64,000 nt of DNA from Lewinellaceae bacterium (GTDB lineage: Bacteria; Bacteroidota; Bacteroidia; Chitinophagales; Saprospiraceae), in NCBI GenBank assembly GCA_020636075.1, contig JACJYO010000001.1:124001-188000 (forward strand). The letters are read 5' to 3'. The position numbers and the translations under genes were made by a program. The stretch's first letter is position 1, and every line of letters starts with the position of its first letter. The notes below the pieces were generated by a model. It did not search any database and was not told the DNA's origin. It was given only the letters and a program-made list of their open reading frames with translations. Positions 25,240-33,684 of this stretch are shown here, in pieces.

Positions 25240-26177
25240 TACCCTCCAGCAACAAATCGCTCCTACTTGGCACTGCCCAATGGGGCTGGACCGTCGATCG
25301 CGAAACTGCATTCCGTCAGTTGGACGCCTGGTTGGCTGCCGGGTATAATTGCCTCGACCTGGCGACAAATTATCCGATCAACAAGAATCCGGGTGATTTC
25401 CGCAAATCCGAAAAGATTGTTCAGGAGTATATTCAAGCACATGGATTGACTAACCTGGATATCACCTTGAAAATTGGCAGCCAGGATAACATGCGGTCAC
25501 CGGACATAAACCTCGAACCATCTTTTTTGCTCATGATGGCCATGGAATACCGCCGCTTGTTTGGTGAAAACCTAAAAGGCATCATGATCCATTGGGACAA
25601 TCGCGAGGATGAAGCGGCTATTGCAAAAACGTTGGAAGCGCTGGCAAGTTTGCAGGAATCAGAGGACCTTCGTCCTGGGTTATCGGGGATCAGACACCCT
25701 GAATTTTACCTGGAAGCTAACCAGAAATTCAACCTCACATTTGACATTCAATTCAAGCACAACATCATCCAGTCCGATTTACAACGGTATGCCGCTTTTT
25801 TTCCAAAAGCTAAAGACGAGCCAAAGCAGCACCGTTTTTTTGCCTACGGACTTAATGCCGGCGGCATAAAATTGGAAGGCCCCTACCCTGCTGACAGCAC
25901 GTTTTTGGCACGAGCCGGCGATCCGGATAAAGTCGAGCCTTTGCTCCGCCAAATCAGAGAAGCCCTGCCAAAATGGAACACCGCCTTTGTGCGTCCCCCC
26001 ATTCGTACGATGAACCACATTGGATTAATTCATGCCGGGCTAAATTCCACCATTACCGGGCTGATTTTAGGATTTTCCTCAGTTGCCCAACTGCAGGGCA
26101 CCCTGGATTTTTGGCGCAACCTCAGTACCTTCGACTACGACGATGTGTTTGCCGACCTACAAAAACGAATTCAATAA
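25236..26177 (+). CDS. Aldo/keto reductase
   Basis: 313-residue TIM-barrel NAD(P)H oxidoreductase. The start LLLGTAQWGW, the catalytic Asp and Tyr in DLATNYP, Lys in LKIGS and His in IMIHWDNR give a complete AKR tetrad, and ILGFSSVAQLQ near the C-terminus corresponds to the cofactor-binding loop of AKRs. It overlaps the glycosyltransferase by 4 bases (ATGA) and the next gene by 1 base (TAATG), so translation is coupled. Reduction or epimerisation of a sugar intermediate is inferred from the neighbours. Confidence 0.85.
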   Translation: MIPSSNKSLLLGTAQWGWTVDRETAFRQLDAWLAAGYNCLDLATNYPINKNPGDFRKSEKIVQEYIQAHGLTNLDITLKIGSQDNMRSPDINLEPSFLLMMAMEYRRLFGENLKGIMIHWDNREDEAAIAKTLEALASLQESEDLRPGLSGIRHPEFYLEANQKFNLTFDIQFKHNIIQSDLQRYAAFFPKAKDEPKQHRFFAYGLNAGGIKLEGPYPADSTFLARAGDPDKVEPLLRQIREALPKWNTAFVRPPIRTMNHIGLIHAGLNSTITGLILGFSSVAQLQGTLDFWRNLSTFDYDDVFADLQKRIQ

Positions 26178-27322
26178 TGCAGCCTGAAAAATTTGACGCG
26201 GTGGTGCTGGGAGGCGGCATTTTTGGCTGCTATGCGGCCCTTTACCTCGCTGGCAAGGGAGCCCGTGTAGCCTTGATTGAAAAAGAAAGTCAATTGTTTC
26301 AAAAAGCATCTTTGGTAAACCAGGCACGGCTGCATGGGGGCTATCACTATCCCCGAAGTATTGCCACCGCAGCCCTTAGTGATGAGCACAAGGAGCGTTT
26401 CACCCGGGAACACCGGCAATTTGTAAACTCCAGTTTTGAAAAATATTACGCTATTGATCGCTTTGGGTCCTTCACCGATGCTGGTCAGTTCGAGCGATTT
26501 TGCCAATACCTGAAAATTCCGTGCAAGCGAATTCCCGAACACCCGCTTTTCAATTATCAACGCCTTGAAGCCTTGTATCTGACCACTGAGTATTCGTTTG
26601 ACCCCGTATTACTGCGCAATTATTACGTAAACAAAGTTGAAAACAGCCCAAATATCACAGTCCAAAAATCAACCCGGTTGGAATCAACGACCCAATCTGC
26701 CGGCTCCTGGGTTTTGACGTTTCGGGAGGGCGATCTACAACAACCCGGACCTTTGGCTCCTATAGAAACCCCCATTGTTATAAATGCAACTTATGCCGCT
26801 ACCAATGCAGTAAACCGGTTATTTGGCGTACGTGACCTGGACCTGACCCATGAAATTTCTGAAATAGCCTTCCTCACTTCAGAACAGTTTAAAAACAAAG
26901 GATTGACGGTGATGGACGGGCCGTTCAGTTCGATCATGCCCTTTGGGCTGAGTGGCTTTTTGTCGTTATCATCGGTCGCCTACACCCACCATAAAATTTC
27001 CTACGACAATTTACCACACTTCGACTGTCAGGTGCCTGAAGACCCAAGTTGTGTACCCGCTGCTCCGGGAATATGCACCAACTGCCCGAGAAGGCCCAAA
27101 AGCAATGCCTACAAAATGCTTCGGCAAATGCAACAGTATTTTTCCGATGCGGCGCAATTCACCCACTGGTTTTCCTACTTCACCATTAAGTCAAAACTGA
27201 AAACCAGCTATATCGATGATGGGCGGCCTACCGACATTTCCGTCCTTTCTGAAAAGCCCAAACTGATCTGCCTGTTTGCCGGAAAAGTGAATTCAATTTA
27301 TGAAATTGAAAAAATTGTTTAA
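26177..27322 (+). CDS. FAD-dependent oxidoreductase (DAO type)
   Basis: 381-residue flavoenzyme with an N-terminal Rossmann fold (VVLGGGIFGCYAALYLAGKG, residues 9-28), IEKES at the end of beta-2, and NQARLHGGYHYPRS, a segment typical of DAO-family members linked to sugar metabolism. A Cys-rich segment, CTNCPRRP, lies near residue 300. The frame is open further upstream, but the ATG at 26177 overlaps the AKR stop and begins right before the FAD fold. Third gene of the GT2-AKR-FAD operon. Its substrate is unknown. Confidence 0.8.
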   Translation: MQPEKFDAVVLGGGIFGCYAALYLAGKGARVALIEKESQLFQKASLVNQARLHGGYHYPRSIATAALSDEHKERFTREHRQFVNSSFEKYYAIDRFGSFTDAGQFERFCQYLKIPCKRIPEHPLFNYQRLEALYLTTEYSFDPVLLRNYYVNKVENSPNITVQKSTRLESTTQSAGSWVLTFREGDLQQPGPLAPIETPIVINATYAATNAVNRLFGVRDLDLTHEISEIAFLTSEQFKNKGLTVMDGPFSSIMPFGLSGFLSLSSVAYTHHKISYDNLPHFDCQVPEDPSCVPAAPGICTNCPRRPKSNAYKMLRQMQQYFSDAAQFTHWFSYFTIKSKLKTSYIDDGRPTDISVLSEKPKLICLFAGKVNSIYEIEKIV

Positions 27323-28293
27323 CCCCCTACATTTTTGACGATCAACCAGGTGATGTACGCGGCATAAAACGCCAACAAAAACCCGCCTTCCTTGCGATGA
27401 AATGTTTTGGGCGTAGCAATAAAACTGCCAACGAACATGAACAGCGTGGCAAGAATACACATGCCAAAGTCAACCAGGGAAATATTTCCCACAGGCATTG
27501 GCGCCACGGTCGCACTTAGTCCGAGAATAAAAAATATATTGAAAATATTGGAGCCAACGACGTTACCGACGGCCATATCAGCCTTGCCCCGCATAGCCGC
27601 TACTACGGATGTGGCTAATTCCGGTATTGAGGTCCCAATGGATACCAGCGTCAGTCCAATAACCGCTTCGCTGATTTGAAACGCCCGGGCAACCTTTACC
27701 GCGGCATCCACGATCAATTGCCCGCCTACAATCAAGCCCGCCAGGCCCACGATTGCCAAGCCACTTGCCAGCCACCAGGGTTTATGCTGATAATCGGGCG
27801 CGACATGGCTGTAATCAGGATTCTTCCGCGCCACTTCAAACATGTAGTACAGGTAAATAATAAAAAAACAAAGCAGCACCAGCCCATCAGACCGCGAGAT
27901 ATAAGCTGCCGAAGCATTGTCCAATAAAATATCACTGGCGAGAAAAAAGGCCACAACCACGCCCAGCAAGCTCAATGGAATTTCTTTCCAAACGGTATTG
28001 CTCTGGATGCGCAACGGTTGCAGCATGGCGGTTAAGCCCAGGATCAGGCAGATGTTCATGATATTGCTTCCAAGCACATTACCCAAGGCCAACTCGGCGG
28101 TCCCGTCTTTTGCAGCAACAACTGAAACTACCAATTCGGGGGCGGATGTTCCAAACGACACCACAGTCAACCCAACCACGAGGTCGGAGATATTGAACCG
28201 CTTTGCCAAAGACGAGGAACCCTCCACGAGCAACCGGGCTCCGTATGAAACCAGAAGAATACCCAAGGCAATGACTAAAAACTGAATAAGCAT
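27319..28293 (-). CDS. Calcium/sodium antiporter (CaCA, YrbG type)
   Basis: 324-residue inner-membrane exchanger with ten or so helices arranged as two inverted repeats. Both alpha repeats are visible: SFGTSAPELVVS followed by LGNVLGSNIMNI in the first half, and SIGTSIPELATSVVA followed by VGNVVGSNIFNI in the second. These Gly-Asn-Glu residues bind the cation. The ATG at 28293 starts the first helix; the longer open frame adds a polar 31-residue stretch that looks untranslated. It overlaps the FAD oxidoreductase gene tail-to-tail by 4 bases. Confidence 0.92.
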   Translation of the reverse strand: MLIQFLVIALGILLVSYGARLLVEGSSSLAKRFNISDLVVGLTVVSFGTSAPELVVSVVAAKDGTAELALGNVLGSNIMNICLILGLTAMLQPLRIQSNTVWKEIPLSLLGVVVAFFLASDILLDNASAAYISRSDGLVLLCFFIIYLYYMFEVARKNPDYSHVAPDYQHKPWWLASGLAIVGLAGLIVGGQLIVDAAVKVARAFQISEAVIGLTLVSIGTSIPELATSVVAAMRGKADMAVGNVVGSNIFNIFFILGLSATVAPMPVGNISLVDFGMCILATLFMFVGSFIATPKTFHRKEGGFLLAFYAAYITWLIVKNVGG

Positions 28294-28505
28294 CGGTTCA
28301 TTTTTTAGGGCTAGCGCCCAAAAGGAATCAGGAGGCCGAAAATCCGATGCTTCGGCTAGCTTTCCAAAAGACTTGCCAAAAATCATAAATACTTGATGAA
28401 GTTAGCCGCAAAAAGTCCCTGGATGTCGGCAGGCTAAAGCACCTAGAAATTGGGCTGTGCTCTCCTGAAAAAAAAGAGGACCTTTGCTTTTTTGATGTTG
28501 ATACC

Positions 28506-29108
28506 ATGACCACATTACTGACCGGAAGTCTTTTGCTTAGCCTTTTCCACGCGCTTATCCCCAGCCATTGGCTTCCTGTTTTGGCGATAGGTCGGCAAGA
28601 AAACTGGTCGGATCGGCAAGTACTGTGGATTACGTTCATAACTGGTTGGGCGCACGTACTAAGCACCGTTTTGGTTGGCATAATGGTAGCAGTACTTGGG
28701 AATTTTCTGGCCAATCAAATGGAGGGATTTACACATTGGCTGGCGCCCGGATTGCTTTGTTTACTCGGTGTTTTTTATTTGTACCAGCATTACCGGCACA
28801 AGCATTTCCACCTGCACCGCCAGCCGGCGCGCTGGGGCGTGGTAGGTACCCTGGCGCTGGCAATGTTTCTCTCACCCTGTCTTGAAATTGAAGGATTTTT
28901 CCTTGCCGCGGGTCAGTTTGGCTGGGGTTTCGTCGCAGTATTGGCCCTGATGTATGCCCTGGTAACCATTTGCGGTATGGTGTTATGGGTGGGTTTGGCG
29001 CTCAAAGGATTGAAGCGGCTCGACTGGCATGCCTGGGAACACAATGCGGGATTGATTACGGGTATTACCTTGCTCATTTCCGGATTAGCTATGTTTTGGT
29101 TCCACTAA
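28506..29108 (+). CDS. NicO/HupE-like membrane protein, putative metal exporter
   Basis: 200 residues with about six membrane helices. The first helix carries HALIPSHWLPV, and a His-rich cytosolic loop (YRHKHFHLHRQ) sits in the middle, as in RcnA/NicO nickel-cobalt transporters and related UreH-like proteins. A conserved LSPCLEIEGFFLAAGQFG follows. Export of a divalent metal is inferred from the His-rich loop and from the neighbouring cation diffusion facilitator, which starts 57 bases downstream. Confidence 0.6.
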   Translation: MTTLLTGSLLLSLFHALIPSHWLPVLAIGRQENWSDRQVLWITFITGWAHVLSTVLVGIMVAVLGNFLANQMEGFTHWLAPGLLCLLGVFYLYQHYRHKHFHLHRQPARWGVVGTLALAMFLSPCLEIEGFFLAAGQFGWGFVAVLALMYALVTICGMVLWVGLALKGLKRLDWHAWEHNAGLITGITLLISGLAMFWFH

Positions 29109-29165
29109 TGAACAAACTGTAAGTGCATTTCCCTGTTACAAGATAAAATCTAAAAATTTTAACGG

Positions 29166-30083
29166 ATGGCGCATCACCACCATCACCACCACGATCACCA
29201 ACCGTCCGCAGATGGGCGACTTACGCAGGCTTTTGCCTGGGGGATTGGGTTGAATCTCGTATTTGTCATAATTGAAGTGCTGGTTGGTTTTGCAACCGGT
29301 TCACTTGCCTTGCTTTCAGATGCCGGCCATAATATCAGTGATGTAGGGAGTTTGGCGATTTCCTTTTTCGCGCTAAGGCTCGCCCGACGTCGTGCCACAA
29401 AAACCTACTCCTATGGATTTGGTAAAGTAACGATCTGGGCATCCGTTTTTAATGGGCTGGTGCTCATGCTGGCTATGGGAGGCATCGGCTATGAGGCGAT
29501 CCGACGTCTGGCAGAGCCACCGCAAATCCCCGGTTTCACCGTAGCCCTTGTGGCGGGCATTGGTATTTTGATCAATGCCTTCACCGCATGGTTATTTCAC
29601 CGGGACAAAGACAAAGACCTGAATGTACGCGGTGCTTATTTGCATCTGGCTGCCGACGCTGCAGTTTCTGCCGGAGTTGTAGTGGTTGGGCTGGGCATGC
29701 AATGGTCGGGCTGGGCCTGGCTCGATCCTGCAATCAGTTTTGTCATCCTGGGCGTAATTGTCTGGAGCACTTGGGGTTTACTTCGGGAGAGCTTTCGCTT
29801 GGCCTTAGACGGCGTTCCGCCGAAAATTACACCGGCTGAAGTTCGGGAAGCAGCCCGGAAATTGCCTGGCATAGTGGATATCCACCACCTGCACATCTGG
29901 GCAATGAGTACAATGGGAAATGCGCTGACTGCGCACCTCGTATTGAAAGATGGTTTCCCACCAGAGCAAATAAGTGACTTGAAAGTTCAATTCCGCCACA
30001 CGCTGGAGCACCTGGATATTCAGCATGCTACGCTGGAGACGGAGTACGAATCGGACGAATGCCTGAACCGCGAATGTGGCTAA
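29166..30083 (+). CDS. Cation diffusion facilitator (CzcD/ZitB type)
   Basis: 305-residue proton-coupled zinc/cobalt/cadmium exporter. The six-helix region has the metal site in SDAGHNISD (helix 2) and LAADAAVSAG (helix 5; the classical motif is HxxxD, here LHLAADA). A C-terminal cytosolic domain of about 90 residues ends with CLNRECG, possibly metal-binding. The N-terminus carries an unusual run of seven histidines directly after MA, which could sequester or deliver Zn(II) or Ni(II). Located after the NicO-like gene, it suggests a metal-efflux pair. Confidence 0.92.
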   Translation: MAHHHHHHHDHQPSADGRLTQAFAWGIGLNLVFVIIEVLVGFATGSLALLSDAGHNISDVGSLAISFFALRLARRRATKTYSYGFGKVTIWASVFNGLVLMLAMGGIGYEAIRRLAEPPQIPGFTVALVAGIGILINAFTAWLFHRDKDKDLNVRGAYLHLAADAAVSAGVVVVGLGMQWSGWAWLDPAISFVILGVIVWSTWGLLRESFRLALDGVPPKITPAEVREAARKLPGIVDIHHLHIWAMSTMGNALTAHLVLKDGFPPEQISDLKVQFRHTLEHLDIQHATLETEYESDECLNRECG

Positions 30084-30095
30084 GAAACCCGTCCA

Positions 30096-30452
30096 TTAAA
30101 GTTTTTCCAACGCTTCACGCTCGGCTTTTTTCAGCGATTTTGCCACCAGATCATACGAATGGTCAACAAGCTGCTGTAAAAGTTGATAGGATAAACTCCC
30201 TTCAAAATCGACGGTATTCCAGTGCGCCTTATTCATGTGCCAGCCGGGTTGCACTTCAGGATATTGTTCGCGGAGTTCAACGGCGTAGTCCGGGTCGCAC
30301 TTCAGGTTTACCTGAAAACCCTCGCGATCCAGACCGGTAATGGCAAATATTTTTCCCATTACCCGCATGCAAAGTGTCACTTCGTCAAACGGAAAATCTT
30401 CCGAAACACCTTTTTTAGAAAAGCAGTAAGCCCGGAATTCCTCGATATCCAT
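30096..30452 (-). CDS. MmcQ/YjbR family protein
   Basis: 118-residue small protein of the YjbR/MmcQ family (double-wing fold). Recognised from its opening MDIEEFRAYCFSKKGVSEDFPFDE and from VNLKCDPDYAVELREQYPEV followed by GWHMNKAHWNTV. Family proteins have a fold resembling DNA-binding regulators, but no function is proven. It lies 23 bases downstream of the deoxynucleoside kinase gene on the same strand. Confidence 0.88.
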   Translation of the reverse strand: MDIEEFRAYCFSKKGVSEDFPFDEVTLCMRVMGKIFAITGLDREGFQVNLKCDPDYAVELREQYPEVQPGWHMNKAHWNTVDFEGSLSYQLLQQLVDHSYDLVAKSLKKAEREALEKL

Positions 30453-30475
30453 AACGGAGTTGTTGGAATTTACAA

Positions 30476-31126
30476 TTAAAAAAGGCCGTGCAGTTCAGCC
30501 TGGACCATCTCCAACACTTTTCCTGAATCTTCTTGCCGGCTTTGGAAATCCAGGTGGTCTACATTGATGATCAGGAGCCGGCCATCGCCGTAATTGTTGA
30601 TCCAGTTTTCATAACGCTCGTTCAAGCGCTTAAGATATTCAATGCTAATACTGCCTTCATAGTCACGGCCGCGCATTTGAATATGCTCTACGAGCGTCGG
30701 AATACTGGCGCGCAGGTAGATCATCAGATCGGGCGGCTTAATCTGGGAAATAATGGATTGAAACAACGTGGTGTAGTTTTCAAAGTCCCGACGTTCCATC
30801 AATCCCATGTCGGCCAGGTTGGGTGCAAAAATGAAGGCATCTTCATAGATCGTTCGATCCTGAATAACCGTACGGTTGCCCTGCTGGATCCGCAACATTT
30901 GCTGATATCGGCTGGAAAGGAAAAACACCTGCAGATTGAACGACCAGCGTTTCATATCGAGGTAAAAGTCGGCCAGGTATGGGTTATTTTCTGTATCCTC
31001 ATAATGAACATCCCAACCGAAGTGTCGGGCAAGCATTTCACTCATCGTGGTTTTTCCGGCGCCGATGTTCCCGGCAATGGCCACATGCTTAATCAGTGTT
31101 TTGTCTGAAGGCAAGGTTCCGTTCAT
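30476..31126 (-). CDS. Deoxynucleoside kinase
   Basis: 216-residue P-loop kinase that phosphorylates deoxynucleosides in the salvage pathway. The P loop GNIGAGKTT is near residue 18; the DRS-like switch reads QDRTIYEDAFIF, and the lid region contains RGRDYEGSISIEYLKRLNERYE. This is the layout of the dCK/dGK family. Which base it prefers cannot be read off. Confidence 0.9.
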   Translation of the reverse strand: MNGTLPSDKTLIKHVAIAGNIGAGKTTMSEMLARHFGWDVHYEDTENNPYLADFYLDMKRWSFNLQVFFLSSRYQQMLRIQQGNRTVIQDRTIYEDAFIFAPNLADMGLMERRDFENYTTLFQSIISQIKPPDLMIYLRASIPTLVEHIQMRGRDYEGSISIEYLKRLNERYENWINNYGDGRLLIINVDHLDFQSRQEDSGKVLEMVQAELHGLF

Positions 31127-31230
31127 TCTTTTACATTTGTGCAGCGCGAAGGTAGAAAATTCGTTTCACGTTGTTCGTCCATTGGGGGGCGTTTGCCGAA
31201 CTTCTATCAGCGATCATCTATCCTTTTTTT

Positions 31231-31518
31231 ATGCAACTGGACAATTCACTTATTTCACATCTGGAAAAATTAGCCCGTTTACAACTAACCGATGCCGAAA
31301 GTGCGCATTTTGCTAATGACCTGAACAACATTCTGAAAATGGTTGATAAAATTTCAGAGCTCGACACTTCAGGCATCAAACCCCTGGCCTACCCTGTTGA
31401 ATTGGAACCCGACACCCGTGTTGACGAAACCGGAAACCATTTCAGCCAGAAAGAGGCACTGCAAAACGCTCCCAAGCACAACGACACTTTTTTCCAGGTA
31501 CCAAAAATCATTGATTAA
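31231..31518 (+). CDS. gatC: Glu-tRNA(Gln)/Asp-tRNA(Asn) amidotransferase subunit C
   Basis: 95 residues, matching GatC: LISHLEKLARLQLTDAE at the start, the helical segment DLNNILKMVDKISELDTSGI, and the C-terminal FQVPKIID. GatC stabilises the GatA-GatB interface in the complex that amidates misacylated tRNA. The ATG at 31231 is used because the upstream extension has no family match. No gatA or gatB is adjacent. Confidence 0.93.
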   Translation: MQLDNSLISHLEKLARLQLTDAESAHFANDLNNILKMVDKISELDTSGIKPLAYPVELEPDTRVDETGNHFSQKEALQNAPKHNDTFFQVPKIID

Positions 31519-31529
31519 GCACCCACATT

Positions 31530-31706
31530 ATGGCTACAAACAATTCTTCTAACCGTTGGACCTGGCTTTTTGTCGTTTTAGGTGTCGTCGCTGTGTTGCT
31601 GGTAGCAACCTACTTTATCTTCCCTGAACTCATCAAAAAAGCAGTCGGCCTGATTGCCGGGCTCTTTTTAGTCGTGACCGGAATGATTTTCCGCCGAAAA
31701 AAATAA
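31530..31706 (+). CDS. Small membrane protein (58 aa)
   Basis: An ATG at 31530, 11 bases after gatC, opens 58 codons to TAA. The product has a short polar N-terminus (MATNNSSNRW), two adjacent hydrophobic helices (about 11-31 and 37-54) and a basic tail RRKK, typical of a genuine inner-membrane hairpin protein that obeys the positive-inside rule. It sits between gatC and the ABC ATPase in a same-strand run with short gaps, which supports it being real. Function unknown. Confidence 0.65.
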   Translation: MATNNSSNRWTWLFVVLGVVAVLLVATYFIFPELIKKAVGLIAGLFLVVTGMIFRRKK

Positions 31707-31731
31707 ACGTATCAAACACAACTCCTGATAG

Positions 31732-32454
31732 ATGCTTATTTCCATTGAACACCTCAACAAGACGTACATTATGGGCACCGAAAAAGTGGAAGCCCTTAAA
31801 GATGTTAGCCTGACCATAAACCAAAACGAATACGTAGCCCTCATGGGGCCTTCGGGTAGCGGGAAATCCACGCTTATGAATTTGTTGGGTTGCCTCGACT
31901 CTCCAAGTAGCGGCATGTATTGGCTCAATGGCATTGAGGTAAGTACTATGGACGATGGCGAACTGGCCGAAGTACGCAACAAACAAATCGGATTTGTTTT
32001 CCAGACATTTAACCTGTTGCCACGGCTATCAGCCTTGGAAAATGTCGCCTTGCCACTCGTATATGCCGGTTATTCGAAGGAGGAGCGATTGGAAAAAGCA
32101 CGCGTCACGTTGGAATCTGTCGGTTTGGGAGACCGGGTTATGCACAAACCCAACGAGCTTTCCGGAGGACAACGCCAGCGCGTGGCTGTAGCCCGTGCCC
32201 TCGTCAACGACCCGGCAATTATCCTCGCCGACGAGCCAACCGGAAACCTGGACACCAAAACCTCCTACGAAATTATGACCCTGTTTGAGCAAATCCACCA
32301 AGCAGGGAATACCGTCATTCTGGTCACCCACGAACAGGATATCGCTCAGCACGCCCACCGCATTGTTCGACTCCGCGATGGCCTGGTTGAATCGGATGAA
32401 ACCAATAATGATATCCGCAACTTCTCTGATGCACCAATCCTTACTCCCGGATAG
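31732..32454 (+). CDS. ABC transporter ATPase, LolD/MacB type
   Basis: 240-residue nucleotide-binding subunit. Walker A is [12 protein letters not shown], the Q loop is in [10 protein letters not shown], the signature is [15 protein letters not shown], and Walker B is [13 protein letters not shown], with the switch His in VTHEQD. The LNGIEV and [12 protein letters not shown] segments fit the MacB/LolD/FtsE group, which powers lipoprotein release or efflux with a FtsX-like permease. No permease gene is adjacent. A terminator follows. Confidence 0.92.
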   Translation: MLISIEHLNKTYIMGTEKVEALKDVSLTINQNEYVALMGPSGSGKSTLMNLLGCLDSPSSGMYWLNGIEVSTMDDGELAEVRNKQIGFVFQTFNLLPRLSALENVALPLVYAGYSKEERLEKARVTLESVGLGDRVMHKPNELSGGQRQRVAVARALVNDPAIILADEPTGNLDTKTSYEIMTLFEQIHQAGNTVILVTHEQDIAQHAHRIVRLRDGLVESDETNNDIRNFSDAPILTPG

Positions 32455-32476
32455 TTTTAGTGAATATTGTAAAAAC

Positions 32477-32520
32477 GGAGAGCCCGCCAGCGCAATGCGC
32501 TCTGGCGGGCTCTCCATTTT
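32477..32520. terminator. Bidirectional terminator between ABC ATPase and TlpA-like genes
   Basis: GGAGAGCCCGCCAG (32477-32490) pairs perfectly with 32502-32515; a further short pairing lies inside the loop. A tract AAAAA precedes it and ATTTTTATT follows, which suits both convergent genes. Confidence 0.9.
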
Positions 32521-32538
32521 TATTGAAACCGATCTGGC

Positions 32539-33618
32539 TTACAATACTTTCAGCAATTGCTGTTCGAGATCAGCGCGCGGGTTTAGGGCGACAATTTTGC
32601 CTTCGCGATCAATCAAAAATGTCCTTGGAATTGAATTCACTCCATAAACTGCAACCGGGGCACTGCTCCAGAATTTCAGGTCGCTTACGTGGTTATCCCA
32701 AATCAGCCCATCCTGTTTGATGGCCGCAGTCCAGGCGTCCTTTTGACCAGGCCGGTCCAATGAAACACTGAACACGTCGAATCCGCGGTCCTTGTACTTG
32801 TTGTAAACCTCCACAACATGCGGGTTAGCCATACGGCACGGGCGACACCAGCTGGCCCAAAAGTCGAGCAAAACTACTTTGCCTTTCATCGAAGAAAGCG
32901 AGCGAATCTTGCCATCAGGACCCGGAAGGCTGATTTCCGGTGCAGGCTGGCCTACCTGAATCGGGCCGGCAGTCTGTTGCTGCTGCTGTTGAAGCAGTTG
33001 TGTCTCAAGCGTATTGACCAGCTTGGAAAATTCAGTTGCATATTTGGATTCAGGCATTGCCGTGTTCAAAGCGGTGCTGGCATTTTTAAAATCGTCCAGA
33101 TGCTCGCCGGCGTTCCGGCCAAACAATTGGGCAGTGAAAAACGCACGCATCAGCGGGTTGCAGGCCTTATCAACATAAGCTTTTGCCGATTCCGGCGTGA
33201 TCTGACCGGCATTGATCATTTCCTTGACAACTTTCGTATAGCAGGAAAATGTTTCTGAACCAGCAACAGTGAGCTCCATCCGATCGATCGTATTCAGATC
33301 GGCATCAAAAGACACTTCCTTTTCATCACCTCCCAGCATAAAAAACAGGCGTTTGGCTCCAATCGTCAGACGATACAAACCGGCAGAAAACGGTTCTTTT
33401 TGCTCGACATTAAAGTTTCCGGAGGCATCACAAGTAACACGTCCGATAGCAGTCGGCGCTGTGTTTTGATCAAAATACAACTGCTCCAGCAGGACTTGCA
33501 AACCTGAAGCATTTTTGACGGAACCCTTAAGTGTATACATTTCAGGACCGGTTTGGCAGGATGGTACTGCCACTATTGCGGGCAGCAGGAAAAAGAGCAG
33601 AAACTTAATTTTTTTCAT
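32539..33618 (-). CDS. TlpA-like thiol-disulfide oxidoreductase lipoprotein with DUF4369
   Basis: 359 residues. A lipoprotein signal peptide ends at a Cys near residue 21 (AVPSC). A DUF4369-like beta domain (about 28-125, YTLKGSVKNASGL) and a helical linker follow, then a thioredoxin/TlpA domain (about 225-359) with the active site FWASWCRPCRMANP and a cis-Pro in SIPRTFLID. It is probably on the periplasmic side of the envelope as a disulfide reductase. The ATG at 33618 is chosen because it starts the signal peptide; upstream codons are not signal-like. Confidence 0.9.
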   Translation of the reverse strand: MKKIKFLLFFLLPAIVAVPSCQTGPEMYTLKGSVKNASGLQVLLEQLYFDQNTAPTAIGRVTCDASGNFNVEQKEPFSAGLYRLTIGAKRLFFMLGGDEKEVSFDADLNTIDRMELTVAGSETFSCYTKVVKEMINAGQITPESAKAYVDKACNPLMRAFFTAQLFGRNAGEHLDDFKNASTALNTAMPESKYATEFSKLVNTLETQLLQQQQQQTAGPIQVGQPAPEISLPGPDGKIRSLSSMKGKVVLLDFWASWCRPCRMANPHVVEVYNKYKDRGFDVFSVSLDRPGQKDAWTAAIKQDGLIWDNHVSDLKFWSSAPVAVYGVNSIPRTFLIDREGKIVALNPRADLEQQLLKVL

Positions 33619-33684
33619 AAAAATTCTAGTTGTTGGAACGCAAGTTTGCCACTCGTACCCAAGTAGCAAACTTGCGCCTTTTGG

